DNA of 60,676 bases from positions 1-60,676 of IMG/VR virus record IMGVR_UViG_3300044731_001504; one strand, 5' to 3'. The stretch is from a virus. Both the position numbers and the translations under genes were made by a program. The notes below the pieces were generated by a model. It was not told the origin of the DNA. It saw only the letters and a program-made list of their open reading frames with translations, and ran no database searches. Positions 34,944 through 43,067 of this stretch are shown one piece after another (the first letter of the stretch is position 1; each line of letters opens with the position of its first letter).

Positions 34944-36020
34944 ATGAATAAATCTTTTGTGTTATTAGAAGAAGTTGACCATATGATTCAGTCATTAACT
35001 GAGTCTAAATTATCAAGAGAGGAACATTTATTGAATATTGTTAATCTTTTAAAATATAATAAAATTAAATCAAAAAAAATTTCATTTTTATTACAGGATA
35101 TAAAATCTCAATCAGATGATATGACTGTAGATTTTGAATTACTTGAAAGAGGATTAAGAAAGACTTTAACTAAAAAGGGTAATAAAAAAGAAAATTGCGA
35201 ATTTTATTTTGACAGCGTTTGGAAATCTTTAAACAAAAGAAAATTTCAAGATGATGACGACGATTCAGAACAAGATGAGCCATCTATTCTCCCAAAGAAA
35301 GTTTTTAAAAGAGAATTATTTTCATTGCAGGTTGAGTTATTAAAATTACAGGAATGGTTATCTAAAACAAACAAAACTGTAATTGTTGTATTTGAAGGTC
35401 GTGATTCTGCGGGTAAGGGTTCAACAATCAAAAAGTTTACAGAGAATATGAATCCAAGATACTATAAAATTATTGCTCTTGGAATTCCAACACCTGATGA
35501 AAGAGCAAATTGGTGGAAAAGATATGAAGACCAGATTGAAAAGGGAAAAGTAAATTTATTTGATAGGAGTTGGTATAATAGAGGTTTAGTAGAACCTGTT
35601 ATGGGTTATGGAACTCCTGAAGAATACGAAGATTTTATGGAAAATGTTCAGGGGTTTGAGGAGTCATTAGTTAAGGATGGTGATTATCTATTTAAACTAT
35701 GGTTTTCGATTGATAAGGAGACTCAAGCTCAAAGATTTGAATTTAGACAAAAGTCCCCATTGAAGTATTGGAAATATTCTAAAAATGACGAGAAAATGCA
35801 AGAAGTATGGGATACATTTACTGAATATAAAGAAAAGTTATTTGATAAAACTTCAACGGTAAATCATCCTTGGGTTGTTTTGGATTCAAACGATAAGAAA
35901 ATTTCGGGATTAAATGCTATTAGATATATCTTACAAAATATACCATATGAAGGTAAAAATGAAGAATTATTAGATAAAGAGTTTCCTGAAGCTATGTCAG
36001 TGTTAAGACCAAAAATTTAA
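34944..36020 (+). CDS. Polyphosphate kinase 2 family protein with unique N-terminal extension
   Basis: A 358-residue protein. The C-terminal 235 residues are a PPK2 domain: Walker A EGRDSAGKGS (151-160), lid region MNPRYYKIIALGIPTPDER, WWKRYEDQIEKGK and Walker B LFDRSWYNRGLVEPVMGYG. PPK2 enzymes move phosphate between polyphosphate and (d)NDP/NMP, so it may make NTPs from host polyphosphate. The first 120 residues are not PPK2; they contain LTESKLSREEH (18-28) and an acidic run DDDDDSEQDE (103-112), similar to packaged leader-class proteins. It ends in a TTAA stop overlap with the next gene. Confidence 0.88.
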   Translation: MNKSFVLLEEVDHMIQSLTESKLSREEHLLNIVNLLKYNKIKSKKISFLLQDIKSQSDDMTVDFELLERGLRKTLTKKGNKKENCEFYFDSVWKSLNKRKFQDDDDDSEQDEPSILPKKVFKRELFSLQVELLKLQEWLSKTNKTVIVVFEGRDSAGKGSTIKKFTENMNPRYYKIIALGIPTPDERANWWKRYEDQIEKGKVNLFDRSWYNRGLVEPVMGYGTPEEYEDFMENVQGFEESLVKDGDYLFKLWFSIDKETQAQRFEFRQKSPLKYWKYSKNDEKMQEVWDTFTEYKEKLFDKTSTVNHPWVVLDSNDKKISGLNAIRYILQNIPYEGKNEELLDKEFPEAMSVLRPKI

Positions 36021-36772
36021 GAAATATTTTCAGAGTTTAACTCCCCCATTATTTTTTCAATTTTATTTGTTGAACCTAATACTGTTTTATCTCTTGAGTC
36101 AATTGCAATTTTTTGTAATTCTTTTGGGTCAGTTTCTCCTTCCTTAACCGCTTCGTTTATATCATTTGCAAATCTTTGGAAAAATCCTGAACCATTCCAA
36201 GATGCATATATAAAATTAAACGTTAGTCCCTTATCTGAATTTACAATTTCTTTAGATTCTTGACTCAAATATTTATCAGATAATTCTTTATAATGAGGTT
36301 CCATTATTCTTACAACTAAATCCATTAATTTGTTTTCCAACTCTCCACCCCTATACCCGTGTTTCCAAACTTTAGGGTTTTTATTCTTGTCAATGATTGA
36401 CCAAAATTCAACACCCGGTTCTGAAGTATTTAAACGACCTCCGTGTATTCTATCAATACCAAACATTGTTTCACCTGACCTACCCATCTGTGGTTTATAA
36501 TGCCATTTAGGATTATAATACCCGCCCTCAAGTTTATCAATTACCATTTTTGTCATCTCTTTAAAATCAACATCAACCTTGGATAATGATTTTTTTTCTT
36601 TGACTTTTTTAAAAAATCTGTCAAGGATTTCCTCCCATGATAAATCTTTATCACCAAATAAAATCGCTTTCAATATGTCACCAAGTACTCCTTCATTAAC
36701 TAATTCTTTATTATCTATTTTAGATATTTCTCTAAATCTTGCAATTTCTTCTAATATTTTTTTTTCTTTCAT
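36017..36772 (-). CDS. Lysozyme/transglycosylase-like (GH108-type) protein with leader
   Basis: About 251 residues from the ATG at 36772 (MKEKKILEEIARFREISK). The upstream in-frame ATG at 36850 would put the start inside the divergent gene, so 36772 is preferred. The leader has ILEE and LVNEG. The core LEGGYYNPKWHYK, MGRSGETMFGIDRIHGGRLN resembles the GH108-type catalytic start where the Glu of E-G-G is catalytic. A second murein hydrolase fits a virion-borne enzyme for entry. The family call is by motif memory and is moderate. Bidirectional late-type palindrome at 36790-36801. Confidence 0.5.
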   Translation of the reverse strand: MKEKKILEEIARFREISKIDNKELVNEGVLGDILKAILFGDKDLSWEEILDRFFKKVKEKKSLSKVDVDFKEMTKMVIDKLEGGYYNPKWHYKPQMGRSGETMFGIDRIHGGRLNTSEPGVEFWSIIDKNKNPKVWKHGYRGGELENKLMDLVVRIMEPHYKELSDKYLSQESKEIVNSDKGLTFNFIYASWNGSGFFQRFANDINEAVKEGETDPKELQKIAIDSRDKTVLGSTNKIEKIMGELNSENIS

Positions 36773-36789
36773 CGTCAAAGTGATATATG

Positions 36790-36801
36790 ATAAATATTTA
36801 T
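36790..36801. promoter_or_regulatory. Palindromic bidirectional late-type promoter
   Basis: ATAAATATTTAT is a perfect palindrome, so TATTTAT can be read on both strands; it lies 17 nt from the leftward ATG (36772) and 14 nt from the rightward ATG (36816). Confidence 0.55.
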
Positions 36802-36815
36802 AAAAAAAGTAATTT

Positions 36816-37433
36816 ATGAATTTACGAGAAATATTAAGAGAAGAACTCAAAAAAGAGTTAAAACCAATGAAGTTAATGACAGAAACTTATGTTTCGGATA
36901 ACTTAAAATATCATTTAGAAAATAACTTACCATTAAGTGAAACTATTTTTAGAAGTGGTTCTAACTCACACATAAATTTAGTGAAAGAAGTTAGAGAATT
37001 ACACAGCGCAGGATTTATTAAATTAAATGATGAAGATAAATGGATAGTTGAAAGTAATTTAGGTGAAAAAGTAATTTTAAAAAATGGTAAGGAAATATTT
37101 TTAGATTTACCATTTGTAGAGGAATCTCTTAATGAAGCTGAATATCAGGGTAGAAAAGTTCAAGTTGGAAAACCTATGAGGAATTCAGGTGGTGGAAAAA
37201 AATATGTCGTATATGTAAAAAACCCATCAACTGGTAAAATTAAGAAAATTTCTTTTGGGGATGCTCATGGAGGATTAACTGCAAAAGTATCTAACCCTAA
37301 GGCTCGTAAAGCATTTGCATCAAGACACCAATGTGATAAAAAGAAAGATAGAATGACCGCTGGTTATTGGGCTTGTAGAATCAATCGTTATGGACATTTG
37401 TGGGGCGGTAAAACTTATCCAGGTTATTGGTAA
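36816..37433 (+). CDS. Virion protein candidate with RKAFxxRHxC domain
   Basis: A 205-residue protein. The start LREILREELKKELKP has the leader-class pattern with LRE sites. Residues about 112-155 are a beta domain (KKYVVYVKNPSTGKIKKISF, GDAHGGLTAKVSNP). The end holds KARKAFASRHQCDKKKDRMT, AGYWACRINRYGHLW, a Cys/His-containing conserved domain that I associate with structural proteins of T4-like cyanophages. Packaging is inferred from both features. It is translationally coupled (TAATG) to the cupin gene. Confidence 0.65.
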   Translation: MNLREILREELKKELKPMKLMTETYVSDNLKYHLENNLPLSETIFRSGSNSHINLVKEVRELHSAGFIKLNDEDKWIVESNLGEKVILKNGKEIFLDLPFVEESLNEAEYQGRKVQVGKPMRNSGGGKKYVVYVKNPSTGKIKKISFGDAHGGLTAKVSNPKARKAFASRHQCDKKKDRMTAGYWACRINRYGHLWGGKTYPGYW

Positions 37434-37705
37434 TGGATACTCTACCATTCATACAAGAAAATTTAAGTGACAATATTAAAATTAGAACATTCAAATCTGA
37501 TGTTGAGTCAGGAGAACTGATGTGGCATAGAGACCGAGAAGATAGATTGGTTGAGATTTTAGAATGTAATAATTGGAAGTATCAGTCAGATAATACTTTA
37601 CCTTTAGAAATGAAAAAAGGGGATAAAATCTTTATCCCCAAAGGTGAATACCATCGTGTAATCAAAGGTGATGGTGATTTAGTTATTAGAGTTACTATGT
37701 TCTAA
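37433..37705 (+). CDS. Small cupin-fold protein
   Basis: A 90-residue protein starting at the ATG that overlaps the upstream stop (TAATG). The metal/cofactor-type cupin signature is seen as MWHRDREDRLVEIL (about 26-39), then KGDKIFIPKGEYHRVIKGDG. It is a single domain. Phages of T4-like marine groups carry similar small cupins of unknown role. The C-terminus overlaps the convergent gene by 11 nt. Confidence 0.7.
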   Translation: MDTLPFIQENLSDNIKIRTFKSDVESGELMWHRDREDRLVEILECNNWKYQSDNTLPLEMKKGDKIFIPKGEYHRVIKGDGDLVIRVTMF

Positions 37706-38657
37706 TCTGTGTAATACCTGGTATTTCATAAACAGATGGTTCTTGTTCTGTTACCACATCATCCATTTGTTGTTCCATCATTGGTTCATCCATCGGGTAG
37801 TCTCTACCAATTGTTGGTTGCTCTAATGATACTAATTTCTTTTCACCATATTCAAATCTTAATAGATATATTGCTTCTTTATTTGCCATATCTTCAGACA
37901 TACACTCACGATTAGTTTTATTCTTATCAACCTCTCCTTTAATCAAAACCAAAATTTCATATGGTAATCCCGATTCAATTGAGTCAATTCTATGGTCTTC
38001 CATATTCCAAAAAGACATAACCCTTTCATCGTAATTTTTGTAAGCCGCAACTTTTAATCCTGTGTTTTTATTGATACAATAAATCAATGCCCCTTCTCTT
38101 GTATATCTTGTGAAATAATTTGGTTCATACTGTGAAGTCGTACACCATTTTGTTGAACTTCCGTATTTCATTGATGATAGGTGGGTTAAAGGTCGTAGAA
38201 CTAACCATTCATCATTTTCAAGTAACTTGACAATTTCCTTTTCAAGCTCATTACCCATTTTCTTAATCTCGCATAATGAGTTCAATTTATTTAAATCTTC
38301 ATATCGTTTAATCGCAGTTAAATCAACTCCATTTAATAATTTCTGATTACTATTTGAAATAAACTCATTAATGGTTCTATATTCTTCTTCATTAAATAAA
38401 AATTCAAATCCTAGTATTGAATACATAAAACTTTCTCTATTATCAGAATATTTGTCAATTAAGTTTTGACCTCTATCTTTCAAATATGTTACTATCTCTT
38501 TAGAACTATGAGTAACTTTTTTATCCAATCTTTCTTTTTTAATTAGATTTACAATCATTTCCAAGTATTTTGGTTCAGGAAATAATGTTGTTAAAATATC
38601 GTACAATGTGATATCTAAAAAAGGGTTGTGTTGTTTAACTTGTTCTTTCTTTGTCAT
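37695..38657 (-). CDS. Phage protein with GSSTKWCT motif
   Basis: A 320-residue protein (ATG at 38657; a TTG two codons earlier is less likely). The central signature LSSMKYGSSTKWCTTSQYEP and ALIYCINKNTGLKVAAY, SFWNMEDHRID is a recurring motif in hypothetical proteins of large phages, with no known function. The C-terminal 30 residues are Met/Glu-rich (MDEPMMEQQMDDVVTEQEPS) and contain VTEQ, resembling a cut site at the wrong end. The membrane gene 38660-38791 ends 2 nt before its start. Confidence 0.65.
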   Translation of the reverse strand: MTKKEQVKQHNPFLDITLYDILTTLFPEPKYLEMIVNLIKKERLDKKVTHSSKEIVTYLKDRGQNLIDKYSDNRESFMYSILGFEFLFNEEEYRTINEFISNSNQKLLNGVDLTAIKRYEDLNKLNSLCEIKKMGNELEKEIVKLLENDEWLVLRPLTHLSSMKYGSSTKWCTTSQYEPNYFTRYTREGALIYCINKNTGLKVAAYKNYDERVMSFWNMEDHRIDSIESGLPYEILVLIKGEVDKNKTNRECMSEDMANKEAIYLLRFEYGEKKLVSLEQPTIGRDYPMDEPMMEQQMDDVVTEQEPSVYEIPGITQIRT

Positions 38658-38659
38658 AT

Positions 38660-38791
38660 TCAAAATATATTAGTAAAAAATCTTATAATCAAACTTATTA
38701 TAAACAAAAAAATAATGGACATCACTGCGACAAATAATGATATTCCTATCGTAGTTGCGATTGATGCCCATTTATTAAATTTCCATTTCAT
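38660..38791 (-). CDS. 43-residue single-span membrane protein
   Basis: An ATG at 38791 opens MKWKFNKWASIATTIG followed by a strongly hydrophobic stretch (ISLFVAVMSIIFLFIISLII, about 17-36) and a short basic tail. The basic N-terminus and single span are typical of small phage membrane proteins. Function is unknown. The stop TGA is 2 nt before the next start, so the two are likely coupled. Not listed in larger ORF scans because of its size. Confidence 0.55.
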   Translation of the reverse strand: MKWKFNKWASIATTIGISLFVAVMSIIFLFIISLIIRFFTNIF

Positions 38792-38827
38792 AAACCAATG
38801 GTATGAATGAAATTCTATATTGTCAAA

Positions 38828-39637
38828 TTACTGTTGAGATAATTGAATTGCTCTTACTAATCTTGTAATGCCAATTCCACCTCCAAATCTTGGGATAAAT
38901 GAATGAGATAAGAATTCATCTAATTCTTTGTTAACTCTTTCTTTACCAAATAGTTCATACAACTTATTTGCATATCCACCTTCAGAAATTGTATTGAAGA
39001 AGTTTCTCATTTCAACAGGATTTGTTGAGCGTTCTGCGGAACCTATTGTTTCCTGTCCCATTAAGATAATATCAATCTTACTGAATAATTTATCCCCGGC
39101 GTATTTCATATTCCAAAATGGTGAAGTTCTTTCAGGGAACATTGTAATAGCAACTGATTTACCTAATCCTGTAACCATCTTTTCCTCGTGTTCCGCAGTC
39201 AATATTTCAACATTATATTTTCTACATAAGTCATCATAAGTTAAAACGATTGGGGCAGGTAATCCCATAAATTGAACCAATTCAATTTCAAGGTTTAACA
39301 AATCTTGGATAGTTCCTTTCGCCTCAAATTCAAACATAGGGAAAATCTTTTCGTGTCTACCCTCAATTGGGTTAGGTTCATTTCTGTAGGATGTTGAAAT
39401 ACAGAATACACCTGGCCAAGATGGGTTTTTAAGTAATTCATACTCCAACCACATTTGTCCTGTTTGAGGTAATGGCCAAACAACATTGTCATAAGTGAAT
39501 GTTGATACTGTGTGAGGGTCTTCACACGCCGCTAAGATTGATAATCTTGATTGTACTGGAACTTCAATGAATCCCTTCTTCAAGAAAAATGCTCGTAGTT
39601 TCTGGACTACGTTGTGATAATTAATTGTGTCTTTCAT
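38828..39637 (-). CDS. Stand-alone class II Asx-tRNA-synthetase-like catalytic domain
   Basis: A 269-residue protein equivalent to the catalytic domain of class IIb AspRS/AsnRS. It has motif 2, FCISTSYRNEPNP then EGRHEKIFPMFEFE (about 92-118), and motif 3, GGGIGITRLVRAI (about 252-264). The N-terminal OB-fold anticodon-binding domain is absent. Similar stand-alone proteins include archaeal asparagine synthetases derived from AspRS and EpmA-like modification enzymes, so it probably makes an amino-acyl product rather than aminoacylating tRNA. Terminator at 39681-39700 marks its upstream boundary. Confidence 0.75.
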   Translation of the reverse strand: MKDTINYHNVVQKLRAFFLKKGFIEVPVQSRLSILAACEDPHTVSTFTYDNVVWPLPQTGQMWLEYELLKNPSWPGVFCISTSYRNEPNPIEGRHEKIFPMFEFEAKGTIQDLLNLEIELVQFMGLPAPIVLTYDDLCRKYNVEILTAEHEEKMVTGLGKSVAITMFPERTSPFWNMKYAGDKLFSKIDIILMGQETIGSAERSTNPVEMRNFFNTISEGGYANKLYELFGKERVNKELDEFLSHSFIPRFGGGIGITRLVRAIQLSQQ

Positions 39638-39680
39638 TTTTTGTTTTTATTTGTTTATTTAATTTTTTCGGACAAAAAAA

Positions 39681-39700
39681 AATCACCTAAAAGGTGATTT
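39681..39700 (-). terminator. Terminator
   Basis: Stem ATCACCT/AGGTGAT with an A3 loop, A8 upstream and T run downstream; it ends the 39727-40056 gene. Confidence 0.7.
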
Positions 39701-39726
39701 CTTTATAAACTTTAGTTATTAAGTGA

Positions 39727-40056
39727 TTATTTTTCTTCATTTATATTTGTTTCTTCAAGTGGTTCTTCAACACTTGATTTATTTAGTTCAGCTTCCGCCA
39801 ATTGGTTTTTAGCTGAAGTAAAATTTTTAACACCCAAAAGACCTGCGCCAATTCCTGTAAATATAACAGACTGACTTATAATGTCAACACTTTTATCTAT
39901 GAACATTGCATTTATTACCCCCATAATAAATGCTAATCCACCAATAAAAACAATATAAATTCCCGAACTTGAAGTTGCGGAAGTTTTCCCATTAGAATTG
40001 GATGTCATTTCACCAAAGGAAAACTTTTTGATGTTACCAAGTAATTTCATAAACAT
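39727..40056 (-). CDS. Two-span membrane protein
   Basis: A 109-residue protein from ATG 40056 (MFMKLLGNIKKFSFGEM); the upstream in-frame extension would cross the neighbouring small gene. Two hydrophobic helices are seen at about 31-48 (GIYIVFIGGLAFIMGVIN) and 55-75 (IISQSVIFTGIGAGLLGV), with a charged tail rich in Glu. Topology resembles small holin/antiholin-type phage membrane proteins, but no family is certain. It sits close to the small basic gene at 40070. Confidence 0.55.
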   Translation of the reverse strand: MFMKLLGNIKKFSFGEMTSNSNGKTSATSSSGIYIVFIGGLAFIMGVINAMFIDKSVDIISQSVIFTGIGAGLLGVKNFTSAKNQLAEAELNKSSVEEPLEETNINEEK

Positions 40057-40069
40057 CAGATTTAAAAGT

Positions 40070-40195
40070 TTATCTACCCTGACCTCTGTAAGCTTTGGGT
40101 TTCTCTTCTTTAGGACCGTATTTCTTTTTAATTTTACCTGTTTTTTTAGTCCCAAATGTTACTTTACCTTGTTTTGCGTTAACTGCTTTTGCCAT
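40070..40195 (-). CDS. 41-residue basic protein
   Basis: An ATG at 40195 opens MAKAVNAKQGKVTFGTKKTG, then KIKKKYGPKEEKPKAYRGQG, ending GR. Very basic, glycine- and lysine-rich, with no hydrophobic core, like small ribosome- or nucleic-acid-associated peptides. It lies 13 nt upstream of the start of the 39727-40056 gene and 2 nt after the 40198 gene, so it belongs to a coupled run. Confidence 0.55.
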   Translation of the reverse strand: MAKAVNAKQGKVTFGTKKTGKIKKKYGPKEEKPKAYRGQGR

Positions 40196-40197
40196 AA

Positions 40198-41196
40198 TTA
40201 CTCAAATTTAATGTGAACATAGTTCCCTTTATGTCCTGAACCTTTAATGATATAAGGTGCAGATTTTAATTGTGGTAAAGTATCCATTAAACAATTATAT
40301 GTTTCTTTAGCTCTTGCTTTGGATAATTGTAAGTTACCAGTTCTATCATCATTATTACCAAACACATCATCGTATTCAGTAATTTCTTTCCATTTACCTT
40401 GATTACAATCGTTGTTTTTACATCCTGCAGGAATTCTTGATGTTGATGCTTCAACAGTTACTCTATTGATTTCACCACCATCCTGTAAAAACTTTTTAAT
40501 TGACTCCACAAAACTTGCTCTATGTAAATTTTTTGGTTTACTTTCGTTATCTTGGAAAAACTCCGCAATGTTATAAGACTTAGGTAATTTTAGATTATTT
40601 TTAGATATCCCAAAATCCTCTAAATTTAATTCCATTCCTGTTTCGTGAATTTTCAATCTGATACCATATTTCTTTTTACCTTCAAAATAAGATTGTTCGT
40701 AAAAAATCTCATTTCCTCTAACAGTTTTAACTGGATGTAAATCCTCATCAGCCGAGTCGTTAAAATCAGTTGATACGGTCATTCCAGCAATTACAGGTCT
40801 TCTTTTTTTCAACGAATAAAATATAATAGGAATTTGTTCATTTCCGATATTAACATTATCCTTAACCATATCGGCATAAGTAACTGAATTTTGCATATCG
40901 GAAGTTAAACCAAAATTTTTAAGGTCTTGGACTTTAGATTCAGGATTTTCAACTTCTTGGGTATTTTCAGTCCACTTAATTCCAATTTCATCCGATGATG
41001 GGAATTTAACTGACATATCAGGTTTAAGTTCTTGACCATCTTCCTTTTTTGCCAAATACATATTTTCACCATCAAAGTAAAAAATTTTACCAAAAAGAGA
41101 AAAATATCTCCCATTTTGTTTTTTTTCCTCACTTTCTTTTATTACTCTTCTTACAATTTTATGTAAATCAGAGTATGTTAATTTAACTATTCCCAT
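40198..41196 (-). CDS. Leader-class protein with OmpA-like C-terminal domain
   Basis: A 332-residue protein. The start MGIVKLTYSDLHKIVRRVIK, followed by ESEE, is an allele of the MKKVVRLTES leader with IKE. Residues about 235-332 resemble an OmpA-like peptidoglycan-binding domain: VTVEASTSRIP, then GNLQLSKARAKETYNCLMDT and IIKGSGHKGNYVHIKF. The centre is unknown. If cut after IKE, a peptidoglycan-binding protein would be delivered with the DNA. An in-phase AT-rich box (TATAAATA) is next to the start. Confidence 0.6.
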   Translation of the reverse strand: MGIVKLTYSDLHKIVRRVIKESEEKKQNGRYFSLFGKIFYFDGENMYLAKKEDGQELKPDMSVKFPSSDEIGIKWTENTQEVENPESKVQDLKNFGLTSDMQNSVTYADMVKDNVNIGNEQIPIIFYSLKKRRPVIAGMTVSTDFNDSADEDLHPVKTVRGNEIFYEQSYFEGKKKYGIRLKIHETGMELNLEDFGISKNNLKLPKSYNIAEFFQDNESKPKNLHRASFVESIKKFLQDGGEINRVTVEASTSRIPAGCKNNDCNQGKWKEITEYDDVFGNNDDRTGNLQLSKARAKETYNCLMDTLPQLKSAPYIIKGSGHKGNYVHIKFE

Positions 41197-41209
41197 TATT
41201 TATATTTTT

Positions 41210-42109
41210 TTAAAACCCAAAAAATGTGTTATACAATGTATCTGCATTAATTTTAGATGGGTCACTTAAATTTAGAGAAAAATCTCTAGTTACGTCTTTA
41301 TCTTTAATATCTTTACCAGCAACAACTTTATTTGATGGTGGATTTGCATTAGTATTTTCATTACCATCATTTATATCGGCCTCAGATGGATTTTTAAGCA
41401 TTTCCACCGCTTTGGTAACTCCTCCTTTACCATAATCAATTAACATTTGTCCGGAGGCTTCGGCAACATTTAAGAAATTAGAGTTTGATTTTATTTGTTT
41501 GGCAAAATCCGCCACAAAATCTGTAATTGTTTTTTGGTCTAATCCAAAATCCGTAATTTTTGAAGGTTTGTTATTTGCCAAATTATAAAAATACTTAACT
41601 AATTTACCGTATTTTTGAGAATTGATTGTATCTGCTTGTTGCTGTGATATAAATTGCATATAATAGGCGTATCCATATAACGCAACTGCACTATATCCAT
41701 AATCAGGTATCTCTTGGTCTGTCCCATCTTTAGTTGCATTTTGAGTGTTACCTGATGAGGTTGCCACCGCAGCTGATGATGGTTTACTTTTATATGTGTC
41801 GGTCTGATATTGTTCCGGTACAGCATTACCTGGTCTCCATTTTCCGTCAACCCAAGCATTATATAGTTTTATGTTATCAGTTTCAGTTCCATTTGAACCA
41901 AATTCTTGTTTTATCTCAACCCAAGTTTTATTAATGTTTTCTTTTTTTGCAGAATCTTCAATTTCTTTTCTAACATATGAACCTTGTGGTACAGTTGCCT
42001 CATTTAGCATATTATTCCACTTTTGCTCCATTTCATATATAGTCTTTCCTCTATCAAATGACATTAATTCATATATTCTTGAGAATTCTTTTTTATCAAA
42101 ATTTTTCAT
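41210..42109 (-). CDS. Leader-class helical protein, unknown function
   Basis: A 299-residue protein from ATG 42109 (MKNFDKKEFSRIYELMSFDR). The upstream in-frame ATG at 42163 is rejected because it reads through the late-type box at plus 42127-42133. LNEATVPQGS (about 35-44) is an [IL]-x-E site. The rest is Thr/Ser/Asn-rich with short helices, without a recognisable fold. It is divergent from the 42190 gene. Confidence 0.6.
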   Translation of the reverse strand: MKNFDKKEFSRIYELMSFDRGKTIYEMEQKWNNMLNEATVPQGSYVRKEIEDSAKKENINKTWVEIKQEFGSNGTETDNIKLYNAWVDGKWRPGNAVPEQYQTDTYKSKPSSAAVATSSGNTQNATKDGTDQEIPDYGYSAVALYGYAYYMQFISQQQADTINSQKYGKLVKYFYNLANNKPSKITDFGLDQKTITDFVADFAKQIKSNSNFLNVAEASGQMLIDYGKGGVTKAVEMLKNPSEADINDGNENTNANPPSNKVVAGKDIKDKDVTRDFSLNLSDPSKINADTLYNTFFGF

Positions 42110-42166
42110 TAGGATATTATTTATTGATAAATATTTGCCAAAATGGAAAATATACTTAATCACAAA

Positions 42167-42173
42167 TATTTAT
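42167..42173 (+). promoter_or_regulatory. Late-type box, plus strand, of a divergent pair
   Basis: TATTTAT 16 nt before the ATG at 42190; the partner box on the minus strand is at 42127-42133. Confidence 0.5.
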
Positions 42174-42189
42174 TAATAAAAACAAATAT

Positions 42190-42456
42190 ATGGAAAAGTT
42201 AATTAAGAAGTTGTTAAGAGAGATGTCTGAGGATAATCAACCCTCACCAATACATAGGTCAGGTAGATTAGATAAAGAATTAGTTGATGATGTAATCAAT
42301 AGATTACTTGATTCTGACTTTGGTAATGAATATGAAATGAAATTAAGACAACTTAACTCTGAATTTGAACCTACCAAACATAAAAGACCTAAAAGAGTAT
42401 ATTCACCTCTTCCTCCCAATATAAAAGTTATGCGCTCAATTTACCCTGAAGACTAA
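42190..42456 (+). CDS. Small leader-class protein, basic/proline C-terminus
   Basis: An 88-residue protein, MEKLIKKLLREMSEDNQPSP, with LRE near the start as in other leaders. The remainder is helical and charged, ending in YSPLPPNIKVMRSIYPED. It has no known family. Its stop is 2 nt from the convergent neighbour's stop. Confidence 0.6.
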   Translation: MEKLIKKLLREMSEDNQPSPIHRSGRLDKELVDDVINRLLDSDFGNEYEMKLRQLNSEFEPTKHKRPKRVYSPLPPNIKVMRSIYPED

Positions 42457-42458
42457 AA

Positions 42459-43067
42459 TTAAGATTTAGCAGGGGTTTGAGCCCCATAAGATTTACCAGG
42501 GGTTTGAGCTGGAGTTTGATTAGGGTCTTTAAATTTTGGTTTATTTCCAATACGTGTAGTTTTGTTTCTTCCTGCGTAACAAAAATTACTGTTTCTAATA
42601 ACTTTCTTAAATTCTTTATCGTCGGATGTTGCCTTCCATCCTTTCATCCCTCGTTGTAGATACGTTTCATAGGTGATTTCAACTTCAATAGATTTTCCGC
42701 TACTTTCGGGTCTAAACCATCTAAGAACATTACTTTCATTACAATCAATAATTACCATAACTTCACTATCTATTTCTCCGACTATTTCACCAGTTATTGT
42801 TAGTTTATTTACGTTATCAAATTCAATCCAAGCCGCGGCTTTGTCTCTTTGAAACTGTATAGTTTTATTCCCTTTTACATATTTAAAATATATAGTTTCT
42901 GGCAAATTTTCATCTAAATATTCATCAACCTTTTCTTCTTCAGATTTATCTTCTTCAGATTCTGATTGTTCCTTAATTAAATTCAAATATTGATTTTTAG
43001 ACGATTTAATATGACTCTCTAAAATTCTTTGTTTTTCATTCTCGTCTACATTAAAAAGATTTTTCAT
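42459..43067 (-). CDS. Leader-class protein with NVDExEKQ start
   Basis: A 202-residue protein. The start LFNVDENEKQRILESHIKSS is followed by LIKEQSESEEDKSEEE, combining the leader helix with the site IKEQS and a poly-acidic linker. Residues 50-170 form a small beta-rich domain (ETIYFKYVKGNKTIQFQRDK, CYAGRNKT). The end is Pro/Gly/Thr repeat TPAQTPGKSYGAQTPAKS. Late-type box at plus 43080-43086. Confidence 0.65.
   Translation of the reverse strand: MKNLFNVDENEKQRILESHIKSSKNQYLNLIKEQSESEEDKSEEEKVDEYLDENLPETIYFKYVKGNKTIQFQRDKAAAWIEFDNVNKLTITGEIVGEIDSEVMVIIDCNESNVLRWFRPESSGKSIEVEITYETYLQRGMKGWKATSDDKEFKKVIRNSNFCYAGRNKTTRIGNKPKFKDPNQTPAQTPGKSYGAQTPAKS

Noticed and set aside
38628-38810. 60-codon plus-strand frame
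   Set aside because: The opposite strand holds a better 43-residue membrane protein with tight coupling to the next gene.
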